DNA of 64,000 nt. It comes from Posidonia oceanica. Its lineage: Eukaryota; Streptophyta; Magnoliopsida; Alismatales; Posidoniaceae. Below, one piece after another: positions 22,389 to 33,123 of this stretch (position 1 is the first letter of the stretch; the number at the start of each line of letters is the position of its first letter). Below the pieces are notes generated by a model. That model was given only the letters and a program-made list of their open reading frames with translations. It was not told the origin of the DNA and ran no database searches. Location of the stretch: NCBI GenBank assembly GCA_037176725.1, contig JAZBRS010000013.1, positions 13,395,001 to 13,459,000 on the forward strand, in the 5' to 3' direction. The position numbers were made by a program, and so were the translations under genes.

Positions 22389-23530
22389 GCACCGACTGCA
22401 GCAGTGCCTTTGGCTCAAGCTCCACCGCGCCCAGGGCCGTCCTCCGTGAGCTCCACCGCTCCCTGCAGACTGCCCCACCACCTGGTTTGCCTCAGGAACC
22501 GGTCCCTCTCCCCGTAACCGGCCGTACAGCCACCACCGACCTCCCACTTACTCGCCGTCCTCTCCACCACTTACTCCACTTACTTGCCGTCACCTCTGGA
22601 GGACTTTTGCGACTGCTTGCCACCTGCACCACTTTCTTTCTGTCCCCTCCAACTTGATGATGACTGCCTGCCACCGTCCTTCTTGCACAGACCTCATGAA
22701 CAAAACAGTGAACCCATTTCCTTCCACCAACACAACACCCATTTGCGGAGAGAACACCAGAGCTCCCGCGATTCCCCAACCTTCCCAAGTGATCCAGTGA
22801 GCTCCCCCTATGCGAGAGAAACCTCCTCGTGCGTTTCCCTAGCCTTTCGACCACTCATCCGAACTCGCCGTCCATCGTCGTCTGTCAACTCCGGCCGGTT
22901 GCACACACAAACGCTGGGTTGCACACAGGTAGTTTTCTCTTACCCGTAGCTTAGGCATGCTTGGCGTAGTAGAGTGGATCATTTTCTACACTTACTTCAC
23001 ACTGTATGCTCCTTTTTTGCTTGCTCGCTGGAGTCCGACGATGGGTTCGCCGCCTGCACGAGGCCATCGGCTTGTGAGTGCGTGGCAACCCCTGTCTTGG
23101 ACCCCACGACTTGCTTGAGGTCTCAGGAAGCTTCCCCACCCTCTTCCTCCTCCGTTCGACTCGTTAGGCCCTGTTCTTGAGCTCCCGACCGTCCTAACGG
23201 CCGGTGACGCGAGCGACCGTTGACGATCATCGGTGGAGGTGGGGGAAGGGACGCAGGCCGATTCCTCTCTCCCTCACTGAGCTCCTCACTCCTCCCTCAT
23301 CCTCGTGAAGTCTCACAGTCGAGCTTCATGGCTCTCCGGCCTCCTAGATGGCCAGAAATGCCATGAACGCCGGCGACGAGAGGGAGGAGATGGGTGGAGC
23401 AATCCATGAACCCATTTCTTGCTTTAAATATATGATTGTGTTCGTTTTTACTTGCTCTTGCTTACTAGGTAGTTAATTTCCAGTTTTTAATCGATTTGGA
23501 TGCTGGATCACGCCTGGAAACACCCCGACT

Positions 23531-24497
23531 TGTAAGACACAGGAACTGGTGTGTCTTACGTTAGACGCATCCATTTCCAGCGTCTTACGCCCTGCTTGTT
23601 CTTTTGATGTTTTTTATTTCCTTTTGTAAGTGGGATCAATGTTTTATGATATCTGAAGCTTGGTGTGTGTTCTTATCATGGATTCATGCATGTCTAGTTA
23701 AATTTCATGTTAATATCGCTTGGTTTTCATCCCTCTTTTCCAAAACTGCATCCCTGGGTGTAAGATGCAGGATATTGCGCGTCTTATGTAAGACGCGCCC
23801 TGTCCCAGCGTCTTACGCTTCAGTCCCCTTTTTACTTATTTTCTTCTGTAAATGTGTTTTGATTGGTCCTCTGTGGTTTAATATGTTGCATGTGTTCCCA
23901 TGAGCCTCTGATATCATGTTTTAGTATGCTAATGATTCTGTTTTGGGATTCTTCTCCTCTTTTTTCAAAATAGCCTTCCAAGGTGTTGGACGCTGAGGAT
24001 CCCAGCATCCTATGAAAGACGCAGGGGATTTCAGCGTCCTACACCCCAGAGTCTTATTTCCCAGTGTTGGCACTTAATGTCTTCTTGGAATGTTTGTTTG
24101 GGTTATGAATGCATGCCAGGTTGTGGTTTCCTTTCCAAGTGCTCTTTGATTTCCTTTGTTTTTCTCGATCCTTGCATGCATGCCAGTTTTCTTTTGCAGG
24201 ATCTGTGCTCTCTGTGTTGGACGTTGTGAACACCTATGTCTTATGTAAGACGTAGGATTTGTAGCGTTTAACGCCCTGCGTCTATAGCATCCAGATTTCA
24301 CGCTCGCTTCTCATTTCTACGCTTTGATTGTTGTTTCCTTGGTTATTTAGCTTGGCTTATTTATCCATAGCTTTCACGTGGCACTAAAATTCATTTTTTC
24401 CAAAATATGCATGTTTTCTGCAGATTCTTGCTCTCTGTGTTGGACGTAGAGTATTCCAGCGTCTTACATAAGACGCTGGGTACTCTAGCGTCCAACG
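23531..24497. repeat. Five phased palindrome dimers in the 3' LTR of O1
   Basis: Same array as 9919-10884, with dimers starting near 23532, 23759, 23984, 24214 and 24438. Several arms carry substitutions relative to the 5' copy (for example CCTATGTC for CCTGCGTC near 24232). Confidence 0.8.
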
Positions 24498-25603
24498 CTT
24501 TAAAACTTACTGCACCTTGTTTTTTAGCACAGTTTTCAATTCGAATGTCGTTTCCTCCTTTGGTCGCTTCCCCGTGTATGTTCCAACATCCAAGCATGTG
24601 GTTTGATACCGGCTTTCTAGTTTTATGCCTTTGTTTTGTTTCCCTAACTTGTTTATCATTTCATCGCGGCATTTTAACTTTAATTAGTCATTTTAGCATG
24701 GTTTTTACTAAGCCTAGAATGTTTTATGAATACATGTTGCATGCCAACTCCTTGCATTGCATGGTTTTCCTCCGACGTTTTGTTTCACGCTTGCATTGCA
24801 TCTAGGGTAATGATGCTTATTGTCTGGAGTTCTTATGAACCGAGGCATGCCCGGTTCAGAATACTGGTAGCACTGCTGAGCACATAGATTGCACGTTTAA
24901 TTTCCATCATGTATCTTGACATTTAACGAATTCATGGCATTTAGGCATTTGAAGCATGTTAAAGCATTCATCATGGCTTAGCATTATCGCCTACAGGCGT
25001 ACACTTAAAGGCAGGCACTGCCGACATTCCCGCATATGCGAGCGAAAAGCCTAGAAAGATCGATTCCAGGCGTATCGGGGGTGCCTAACACCTTCCCCAT
25101 GCGTAACAAGAGTCCTTACCCTTTCTCTTGGCCTGCAATGACCATTATGCCCTTATCCTACGCACGAGTCATATTTTTGCATAACATTGCACGCATTTGC
25201 ATGTTTTTATGCTTTCTTCGGTTTTCCTCGTCTTCCAATTTAATAGACTAGGTGGCGACTCCATTTTTGTCTTATCTTATGTTTTCCTTCACCGTTTCTC
25301 GGTGTTTTCGAGTCGAGTGTTCTCCCTTGGATTACACCGATGCCGTGGTCGATCGCTCTCGGGCCCTCGTCAGTCCGAAAGCCCGTGCGCGATCACAGCA
25401 AGTGCAGGATAAGTGTAGGTTTGGCTTGCTAGTGCATATAGGGAGGAGTCACTCTGCCACACATCAAGGGTTTTGGGTAAGTATGTCATTTAGTTTAATT
25501 CCCCATTTATGATTGTTGTTAATACTTATGTGCTTGGATTTAGCTTCGGTATTGATGAAAAAAAAAGAGGGGAAAAAGAAGTAGCTAGGTTCTGGGTGTT
25601 ACA

Positions 25604-26900
25604 CTAACATAGGCTAAGCACCCCTACACTCTAATAGATCCCAGAAATACCGCCTTGGTATCTTGAACCAGAGTTCATGTCGTGTCATCTCCGTCTTGAA
25701 GAAAAGTATTCTCTTGAGAATATAGCTTGCTGAAAGAACTGCTTCACCCTAGTAGCAGTTCGGCAGCCTGGCTGTTAGTAGCCTAGAATTGACCATCTTA
25801 GTCAAGGTCCTATTCTTCCTTTCTGCTACTCCATTTGACTGTAGACAGTATGGAGTTGTGGTTTCATTCTCGATTCCATGCTTTGTGTGGAATGCTGCGT
25901 ACTCATTGGATCGGTATTCCTCTCCACTCTCACTTCTCAGTCTTTTCAGGTTCTTTTCTATTTGCCTTTCTGCTAGAACCTTGAATCTATACACTTCTCA
26001 AATGTTTCATCTTTTGACTTCAGTGGATAAACTAAGGCATATCTAGAGTAGTCATTTATGAAGGTAAGGAAATACTTCATCCCGCCTCTACTAGTGAAGA
26101 TTCTGAAATCACATGTGTCAGAATGGACCAATTCTAGATTTTTTGTACTCCTAGAAACTCTCTTAAAGGACTTTCAAACGATCTTCGTTTGTGCACAAAT
26201 CTCACACTTTTCGTGTGTATTACCCCCACATTTTGGATTAAGCTAGAGATTGGACATCTTTCCAATTCTCTTGTAATGCGCATGCCCAAGTCTATGGTAC
26301 CATAACTCACTCAAGTAATCAACATAGGCCTCTTGCCTTTGGCACCACAGTTTGGTCACTTATCCACCTTGGATTTGACCAAAGAAACAACATTAGCCAT
26401 AGCTACCTACTTGGGAATTACATCATGCTTTGTCCTCTGCTTTGCCTCATCCTCGATCCTGATGAATCGCAACAGATCGTCCATCTTGATTTCTATTTTC
26501 TTGCAATAAATATCAGTGGCAAAGTGGGTCCAACCCGCTGGTAGTTAATTCAAGATGCACCCAACCAGATACCTCTCTAGAAGCTTTTTCTCGTCTTCAG
26601 CTATCCTCTAACTAATTTGCACTAAGTCCTTGACTTGCGGAAGCATGGGCTTGTCCTCCTTGAACTTGTAGTCCTTGAATTTTGACCATACTCATATCAT
26701 CCTTGTACTGCTTCTCTAAGGAGTCCCAGATCTCTTTTGCAGTCTTCGTCTTAGAGTAGGAATCCGCAATCCTCTTCTTGAGGTTGTGAAGGATCAGACC
26801 CTTGCACAGAGAATTGGCCTTCTCTACATACTTCCACATTAATCTCTCATATTTGTGTATACGAAGTAGAATCTCACCGATCAAACCAGTTCAATCTCTT
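25604..26900 (-). pseudogene. Ty1/Copia gag and integrase fragment (element T, upstream part)
   Basis: Read on minus. Gag lies at 26884-26420 (LHNLKKRIADSYSKTKTAKE, then LPAGWTHFATDIYCKKIEIK). It runs almost directly into integrase: a LGHAHYKRIGKMSNL zinc-binding start near 26290-26250, CEICAQTK, GGMKYFLTFINDYSRYALVY near 26060, then ENETTTPYCLQSNGVAERKN at 25994-25749. The end, GCLAYV at 25604, continues at 4573. Between gag and integrase only the start of a CCHC knuckle remains (PNCGAKGK near 26350), so the rest of the knuckle and all of the protease are deleted. Several frameshifts and stops. Confidence 0.85.
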
Positions 26901-28507
26901 TAGAACGTTTGAAAATATCTAGATTGCCTATTGGATTGCCCAATTTCGACTCCAATTGCATGATCTATCAGAAATTCATTTTGGACTGCTAGATCTCATC
27001 CAACAACATCTGCACATAACAGAACTGCATCTTGCAGTCACATGCAGCATGTTCTTATCCTTCCTTGTTATGAATTAAGATTTAATTGTCTCAAATCTCT
27101 ATAATTCAACATATCTATATTATTATATATAATATATAATTTGAATTTAAATTCAAAATCCTTATAAGTCCCAGATCCACAAAATAGGAAAGATAATAGG
27201 ACATATACTACGTAACATATTATCTCTAATTTGATTTGGATCTCAATTCAAAAAAAAATCATGTGGTTCTCCCACAAAATAGGAAAGAAAAATATATCTA
27301 TGTGATCTTCATCTTGGAGCAAAAATCTACAATTCCCTTCTTGAGAATTATGATGTGATGTCTATGTCATGACATACAACTAGAAATGGGATTTCTCCCA
27401 CACACATGTTCTCATGCACAAACAACAATATGTATTTCCATATGTTGTAAATGAGTCCAACAAAATTCTCATGTTTAACAACATTCGACCCTAGCATCCT
27501 CATATTATTGCTATCCATAACCTAGTCAATTAGTGTAATAATGCAATAACGCTTTAAGATTGTTGCCGCAGGACATAATAATACGACTAATTATATTGGA
27601 GACACAAATAATACGTGAAACAGAATCTATGCAAAAATAAAATTTTCTTGTGAATATGGGGAGATCTTACTTGTGTATGATGAAAAACCTTCTTTAGAAG
27701 ACTCTCTTCGTGCTCCGCTGGAGTGTTATCAAACATCGATGCTTAAAGAGTTATTCGATTCCCATAGTGCAGCGAGTTCTAGCCAAACCGTTCCCAAGTA
27801 CCAGTAAGGAAGAGTCACGATGTGTGCACTCGCAACCGACTACAAAAGAACCACCACTGGAACACTTTCTTTTTACTTCTCATAGAGAAACAATAGAGCC
27901 AGAATTTGATCCTCTCGAAGTACACGATCAATCTCCTTCTCGTCCTCTGAGAAGCCATACAATCTCCTCTGTCTCGTCCTCCAAGAAGATGGAGATCTAT
28001 GTAGTTACCCACAAGAATACTCAAGCACAAAAATATCTATCTCTTTCTAATATGATAACTCATTATATATTGAGAGATTATCCCTCCTCCTTTTCAGGTA
28101 AGATAATGCAATTATCTCTCCTTCTTTTTAGACAACATAATGCAATTATTTCTCCTTCTTTTTAGGTAAGATACTGCAATTATATCTCCTTCAATTTAGG
28201 GAATATAAAATTCATGATTAGTATCTTGCAAAGGGAGCAACTATCGTATTTTTTATTTTTATTTTTGAATTATTTGGAGCGATTAACCAAAACACACAAC
28301 ACTTGTGCAATAGCTCATGCACACACAATCACAATAGAAAACACGACATTACGGGGAAGCACCCCTTTCTTTCTATCTCACTTATAGAATACCTTTCACA
28401 CAAGTTCAGGAAGTAAGGCACAACACACACTCACTCGTTGTTGTCCCTCTTCTACATCTACATGTGTTTATATACACAAGTGCACACACACCCACAATTA
28501 CAACACC
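26901..28507 (-). other. Probable 5' end of Copia T (leader and LTR), unresolved
   Basis: AT-rich sequence beyond the gag remnant. I cannot fix an LTR boundary or a tRNA-Met type PBS. A three-copy repeat of about 37 bp (TAATGCAATTAT...CTCCTTCTTTTTAG) lies at 28103-28198. The ORF at 27710-28165 has no recognisable domain. No host gene is seen. Confidence 0.35.
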
Positions 28508-28742
28508 TAGGCCTGTAAACGGGGCGGGTATAGCCTTACCCATACCCTTACCCTTTAAATTCTAATGGGTAATGAGGTGGGTATAGACCTACATTCTCTA
28601 AGTTTCTACCCTTACCTGCCCCGTTACCTGTAGTAGGATATAGAACGGGTAGGGTAAACGGGTAATTGGATATCAGAATGTTTAAGCATACAATTATACA
28701 AACTTATATCAAATTAAAATAGTGTGTTCTTCCAACGATATA

Positions 28743-29053
28743 AAAATCTCATTTGAATATCATGTCCTGGATTACATGTCCAACGAAACAAATTAGAAGA
28801 CAGTACATATTCCTACTGCATTACACGTCCTGTATTTGAATATCTCATTTGACTTCTAAAGTCACTGAAACAATGAGCAACATTGAGAAAAATTCATTCT
28901 ATCAACAGGATACAAATGCGGCTAAAATAGGATTTAAAATCTCATTTGAATATCACGTCCTGCTGGATTACACGTCCAATGATACAAATTAGAAGATAGT
29001 ATTAGTACATATTCCTACTGCATTACACATTTACACGTCCTGGATTTGAATAC
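28743..29053. repeat. Direct repeat pair in the hAT subterminal region
   Basis: About 110 bp at 28743-28850 recurs at 28936-29053 (AAAATCTCATTTGAATATCA ... CATATTCCTACTGCATTACA ... CACGTCCTG.ATTTGAATA). It is separated by about 85 bp of unrelated AT-rich sequence. No coding potential. Confidence 0.7.
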
Positions 29054-29456
29054 TGAAATTCCTTTTGACAGTAATCTAGCATAAGATTCCGCTTCTCTAT
29101 TCAGAATCCACTTTTCTATTCAAACATGAAATTCCTTTTGACAATAGAAATTAGATACTGAAAAGAGCTTTAGAAAAAAAAATGCATGGAATGACAGTAG
29201 AAATTCCTTTCTTAGAACTTTTCCTCCTCCCTGTTTCCTTCTTTCTAGTAGTCCTTACTCTCCTACATGAGAGGTTAATCTTCAGAAGCAGAATGGAAAA
29301 GGCAAAAGAATCTGGGTAATGAGAAGCAGGTTAACATGTGGAGTGTCATGAGAAAATTGTGATCCAAATTAATTGCAATTTTTTAAAGAAAAAGAATCTA
29401 GTCTATCAGTTTTAATTCAAAGAAAAATCTCACAAAATGAGACCATGATCACATAC

Positions 29457-29684
29457 CAGTGCATCAATCTTTGTGCTAGCTTTAAACTCTTCAAGATTAA
29501 GTTTGCTTAGGATACTGGAGTGCTTAATACGTATGGTAGATACAGTGGCACTATTTCCTCTTGGCATCTTTGTTGTTAAATCAACAGTAAGAGGTTTTGA
29601 ACATGATGGACAAGATAGAATTCCCAATGTAGTAGAATACTGATCTAAACAACCCCTGCAGAAAACATGCTTACAAGAGGAAAC
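29457..29684 (-). pseudogene. Captured exon of a RAD16-like RING / SNF2 helicase gene
   Basis: The minus strand carries a 228-bp (76-codon) open exon bounded by a consensus acceptor (TTTCCAG before 29684) and donor (G/GTATGT at 29456-29455). It encodes the second half of a RING finger (CKHVFCRGC ... CPSC) followed by KPLTVDLTTK and ASTKIDAL. This order is that of plant DNA repair protein RAD16 / SMARCA3-type ATPases, where the RING sits between helicase halves. It lies between the hAT end and the transposase gene and has no helicase motifs around it. It therefore looks like a transduplicated host exon carried by the transposon. Confidence 0.65.
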
Positions 29685-29913
29685 CTGGAAATAAATGAGA
29701 AATAAATTAGATACTCTATGTCAGATAGGTTATGATGCATCTTTACAGTCATTCCCACACAAATCCAAATAGGTTATGATGTATTTCAGTTACTGTGGGT
29801 CACATGGACAAAAATAATAGGCATGCATATATGGATAAAAATAAGAAACACAAGCCAAAGTGGATTAACCATAGATGAACTTACTATGTGCTTGGATGCA
29901 TAAGATTCCTTCA

Positions 29914-31776
29914 CTATGGTTGCTCCACTAAATCAATATCATTTATTTCAATATTAGCTCCATCATCAACATCATCTTTTGTTGTGCCAAAGGTTGTTTC
30001 ACTAACATCACGTCCTACAAGTTAAATTAAATATAAATGGATTATATAATAAACAAAAAGTAATTAGATCAAACAAACTAACTTTAAAAATTACAATTAC
30101 CACGAAGTTCAGATCTTAACCAATCTTGTCCACAAATTACTACCTCAACTGTGCTTGGATGCATAGAACATCTATATTGATCAAGAACTCTGCCACCTGT
30201 ACTAAACGTAGACTCTGAGGCAACGGTAGATGCAGGAATGGCTAAAATATCACGAGCCATGGAAGCGACAGTAGGATACTTAGGGCCTTGAAGTTTCCAC
30301 CATGCCAATATATCAAAAGTGTCAATCATGGGATGCAGTTTCTCGGTCAATTATGTTTCTAAATCATTCTTTGTTGGTTGTAGAGGTGACTTACTTTGAA
30401 GATATACCTCAAGTTCATTCTCAATAGCAGCAAAACCAGGAACATATGACAAGTCTCCTATATAAGAATTTGTGCTAGTGCCTTCAAAAGTGTTTCTTGA
30501 TGTACTCTCACCATATACAAGTGTATTGTCATTTTGCAACCCATTTCCTACCTTCAAAGAGTATTCATTGTACATTTCCATCAAACAATTCTTGACTGCC
30601 TTAATTCTCTTTTCACCTTCTCCTTCAGGTTGACTACCATAAATCTTCTTCATGTAAAATTCAAGTGTGTCCATTTTGTGTCTTAGATCCAAAACAGAAG
30701 CTATGGATAAAACCATATTTGAAGCATCCCAATACTTATCAAACTTCTCTTTCATTTTGACACCCATGGCAGAAATAAAAGGAGCATGACTATCACATAA
30801 CTCGTTCAGTAACACATATAAAGCACAAATATGTGGAAAGAAGTAGTTTGCAGAAGTATACAATGTCGAAGAGAAAATATTTGTGACATTATAAAAATTT
30901 CTCAAAATATCACAAACAATTTTAGCATTTTTCCATTCCTCCTCATCAGGTGCATGCTTACAGGAATTATCAACATGTGCTAAATGATAAAAGGCCATTT
31001 TAAACTCTAAGGCAATTTGAAGCATGAAGAATGTAGAGTTCCATCTAGTAGGTACATCTAGCACAAGAGATTTTTTAGGAGCTTTAACTTGAGAAGCCAC
31101 TTCTTTAAAAGTTTGCAACCTCAATGTGGAAGACTTCACATACTTGACACTATCACGCACTTTTGTTATCATATCTTTTACGATATTTGTCCCTTCGTGA
31201 ACAACAAGATTTATAATGTGTTCAGAACATCTAACATGAAACAATTTTCCATCTACCACAAGATAACCTCTTGTTACAAGCACATTAATAAGTTCCCTTA
31301 CTAAAGCATCATTGGAGTAGCAATTATCCAACACAATACACATAAGCTTTCTGTCAATGTTCCATTTTTATAAAGTTTATCTATGATTGCCTTACGAGTG
31401 CACTAGCAATATGAGGAGCATCAATCATAGCAAAATTCAAAATAGATTTTTGCAAGTTCCATTCAGAATCAATGTAGTGGGTAGTCAGAGAAAAATATCC
31501 CTTATTTTGATTTGACGTCCACATATCACTAGTGAGGCTAATACAGTATGTAAGACTGTCTAACAGACTATATAATTTTTCATTTTCTTCAAAAATTTTC
31601 ATGCAATCCTTCTTGATAGTTGTGTGTGAAACCACTCGAAAATATGGTAGAATATTTCTACAAAATTCTCTAAATGCAAAATGTTCAACCATAGAGAAAG
31701 GATACTCATGAAGCATTAGCATACGAGCAAGATCTCTTCGACATAATTCTTGATCAAACTTGAAATTCTTTACATC
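29914..31776 (-). pseudogene. hAT transposase, truncated and frameshifted
   Basis: Minus-strand reading runs from 31776: SLTSDMWTSNQNKGYFSLTT-like catalytic-region start (31722-31381), then VLDNCYSNDALV and CSEHIINLVV (31343-30351), ending in the hAT dimerisation domain (DILAIPASTVASESTFSTGG, DQYRCSMHPSTVE near 30260-30150). An 86-bp intron (30100-30015, GT...TAG) joins WLRSELR to a final acidic exon ending with TAG at 29914-29916. Damage: frame changes between 31390 and 31340 and a stop at 30348-30350. The N-terminal BED zinc finger is absent because LTR A cuts the gene at 31776. RICESLEEPER-like in type. Confidence 0.85.
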
Positions 31777-33011
31777 TGTGGATACGGGGTTTTTTGCTTG
31801 GTGGAGAAGGTTTGAGGTTTTGCTCTTTGTTGGCCTTCTCAGAGTCCCCTTTTGCTTGTATCCGGTTTCGACACTCCACGTGTATCGAAACTGGTGTGAT
31901 CGCCACTCTCGGTTTGCTTGTGCTGGCCCTCGAGATGCCTTGGGAGATGTGATGTGTAGATTCGACTACCTTGGGACAACGCCAGCGTTACCCAAGGGTG
32001 CCCGTGCTTGGTGAGTCTCTTCTTCTTCTTCTTCCTTGTAAAACAAATGTTAGCAAAAAAAAAAGGATCAATATGGTGTAGTAACTTATTTAGAATAAAT
32101 AAAATGGGGCATAAAAAAACATGAAGAAATACTTACCCGAGGGGTTTTATCCCCCCAATTGCAACTATGTATGAATGCCTAGCTACAACAATATATGAAA
32201 TGAAATGCAATTCGCAAAATAAAAAGAAAAACCCCTTTGTTTATTTAAGAAATGTAATATGCGGTTGCTGTGGTTGGAGATGGAAGAAAACTCAAGCTCT
32301 CTCAAAACTCTTTCTCAACATAATCTCTCTCGAGATTCTGGCTCAAAACTCTCTCAATTTTTCTTTCACAAATTCCTCTAAAAATTCCCTCCTAATTCAA
32401 ATTCGTGTCCCCTGTGGTTGTGGGGGTACCCCTGCTTTTATAGAAGCAAGGGAGGAACAAATATGGATTAAATGGCTAGATCAGCAAACTTTCCAATTCA
32501 GGGGTGTTATAAGCTGGAATCCCCGCATATAACGTTATAAGCTGGAATCCCAGCGTATAATGACCTCTGAGGTACAGTTGCCAGAATAAAGGAATATTTC
32601 CCTAATAAAGGTTGATTAAGAGTCTTTAAACCAGTTTTAATTGTCTTGACTGGTCAACAGATTCTAAAGAAGGCAAAAATATGGATTTCATATTTGGCTA
32701 AATAAGGAAAGTTTGTGTCTGGCACTGGGCTTCAACGTTAGATGCTGGAAAACCAGCGTCTTACATTATAAGCTGGAATTACAGCGTATAACGCCCTCAG
32801 TCAGTCCACTTTCCAAATTTGGTCAGGAAATGAAGGATACTCAAGTTGTTGACACTTAAAGCTCAATAAGGGATGAAGATAACATTTTGAATCTGGGAAT
32901 AGGTGTTTGGCTCAAGTGAGAGGGCTTGGATTGAGCAAAGAGCCTCTAGGGATGACCTAATGCAAAAAAGCTACACCATCATGAAGGGAGTGCCAAAACA
33001 GGGTATCTACA
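31777..33011 (-). repeat. 3' LTR of minus-strand Tat element A (1235 bp)
   Basis: On minus it runs TGTAGATACCCTGTTTTGGC ... CCCGTATCCACA. It is homologous to LTR B (45799-47123) in opposite orientation. The reverse complement of a polypurine tract (AAGGAGGGGCAATC) abuts its right side, so this is the 3' LTR and the body lay to the right. Left flank ACATC and right flank GATTG do not match, which argues against a solo LTR. It carries a reverse-orientation TATA (TATAAAAG, 32442-32435) and two palindrome dimers. Confidence 0.85.
32506..32792. repeat. Two palindrome dimers in LTR A
   Basis: 28+28-bp dimers lie at 32506-32561 and 32737-32792, 231 bp apart. The first folds on itself with 22 of 28 positions paired by hand alignment. 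The variable bases differ from those in G and O1 (GTTATAAGCTGG ... CGTATAAT), yet arm length and pairing are kept. Confidence 0.8.
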
Positions 33012-33123
33012 GATTGCCCCTCCTTGAAGATGGCTTAGGCACGAAGCTATCTACAAGGTGAGATGATACCCCCGTGTGGCGCTACCCAGGGATCCTAAAA
33101 GGAATCCAATGTCTGCTGCCACC
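33012..33123 (-). other. Polypurine tract and 3' leader remnant of element A
   Basis: The reverse complement reads ...GGAGGGGCAATC directly before the LTR start. This 112-bp remnant ends where the LTR of D begins at 33124, so D inserted in A's 3' untranslated region. The rest of A must lie right of D, outside the window. Confidence 0.65.

Larger units (their letters stand above)
8479..25397 (+). mobile_element. Ogre/Tat-like non-autonomous LTR retrotransposon O1
   Basis: Two long LTRs (8479-11786 and 22036-25397) in direct orientation are flanked by TSD GCAAG (8474-8478 / 25398-25402). The PBS lies at 11793-11810, a polypurine tract directly precedes the 3' LTR, a degraded Tat-type gag lies at 12856-15001, and a 62-bp tandem array lies in the 3' part. 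LTR sequence, PBS, PPT and array placement are those of the Ogre/Tat branch of Ty3/Gypsy. I find no protease, RT, RNase H or integrase, so it depended on another element. It is 16.9 kb including the 2.6-kb solo LTR C. LTR1 and LTR2 differ by many substitutions and indels (about 7 substitutions in the first 92 bp), so it is not a young insertion. Confidence 0.85.
22036..25397 (+). repeat. 3' LTR of O1 (3362 bp)
   Basis: A co-linear copy of 8479-11786, ending CGCGATCACA. Differences include an extra CTCGACCTAAACCCTAAC block near 22127 and a palindrome trimer instead of a dimer (22302-22388). The five-dimer array is retained at 23531-24497. The right boundary is fixed by TSD GCAAG at 25398-25402. 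Confidence 0.85.
4574..25603 (+). mobile_element. Solo LTR of about 4.1 kb (G), split by later insertions
   Basis: G begins TGTGACGACC and ends GGGTGTTACA, flanked by the 5-bp TSD CTAAC (4569-4573 and 25604-25608). Removing G joins the flanking Copia integrase coding sequence in register (reverse strand ...GCTTAGCCTATGTTAG then GCTACCAGAC...), which proves the insertion. After subtracting O1 (8479-25397 plus one TSD), about 4.1 kb remains with no gag or pol, so it is best read as one very long solo LTR. TGTGACG...GTTACA ends occur in several plant Ty3/Gypsy groups; the lineage is not settled. It carries seven palindrome dimers, a TATA box and a MITE. Confidence 0.75.
28508..31776 (-). mobile_element. 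hAT transposon, truncated at its 5' (right) side
   Basis: The left end begins TAGGCCTGTAAACGGGGCGG, a hAT-like terminal motif with repeated ACGGGTA/TACCCGT-like subterminal words to about 28670. It contains a transposase pseudogene (29914-31776) and a captured exon (29457-29684). The other terminus is missing because element A inserted into the transposase at 31776/31777. The 8-bp TSD therefore cannot be checked. That the left terminus and the transposase belong to one element is inference. Confidence 0.65.

Noticed and set aside
27460..27461. CCAACA at 27455-27460 as a Copia T LTR terminus
   Set aside because: No matching second LTR, no PBS and no consistent opposite end could be found.
31777..33011. 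LTR A as a solo LTR
   Set aside because: Flanks ACATC and GATTG do not match, and a polypurine tract abuts its inner side, so it is a 3' LTR.
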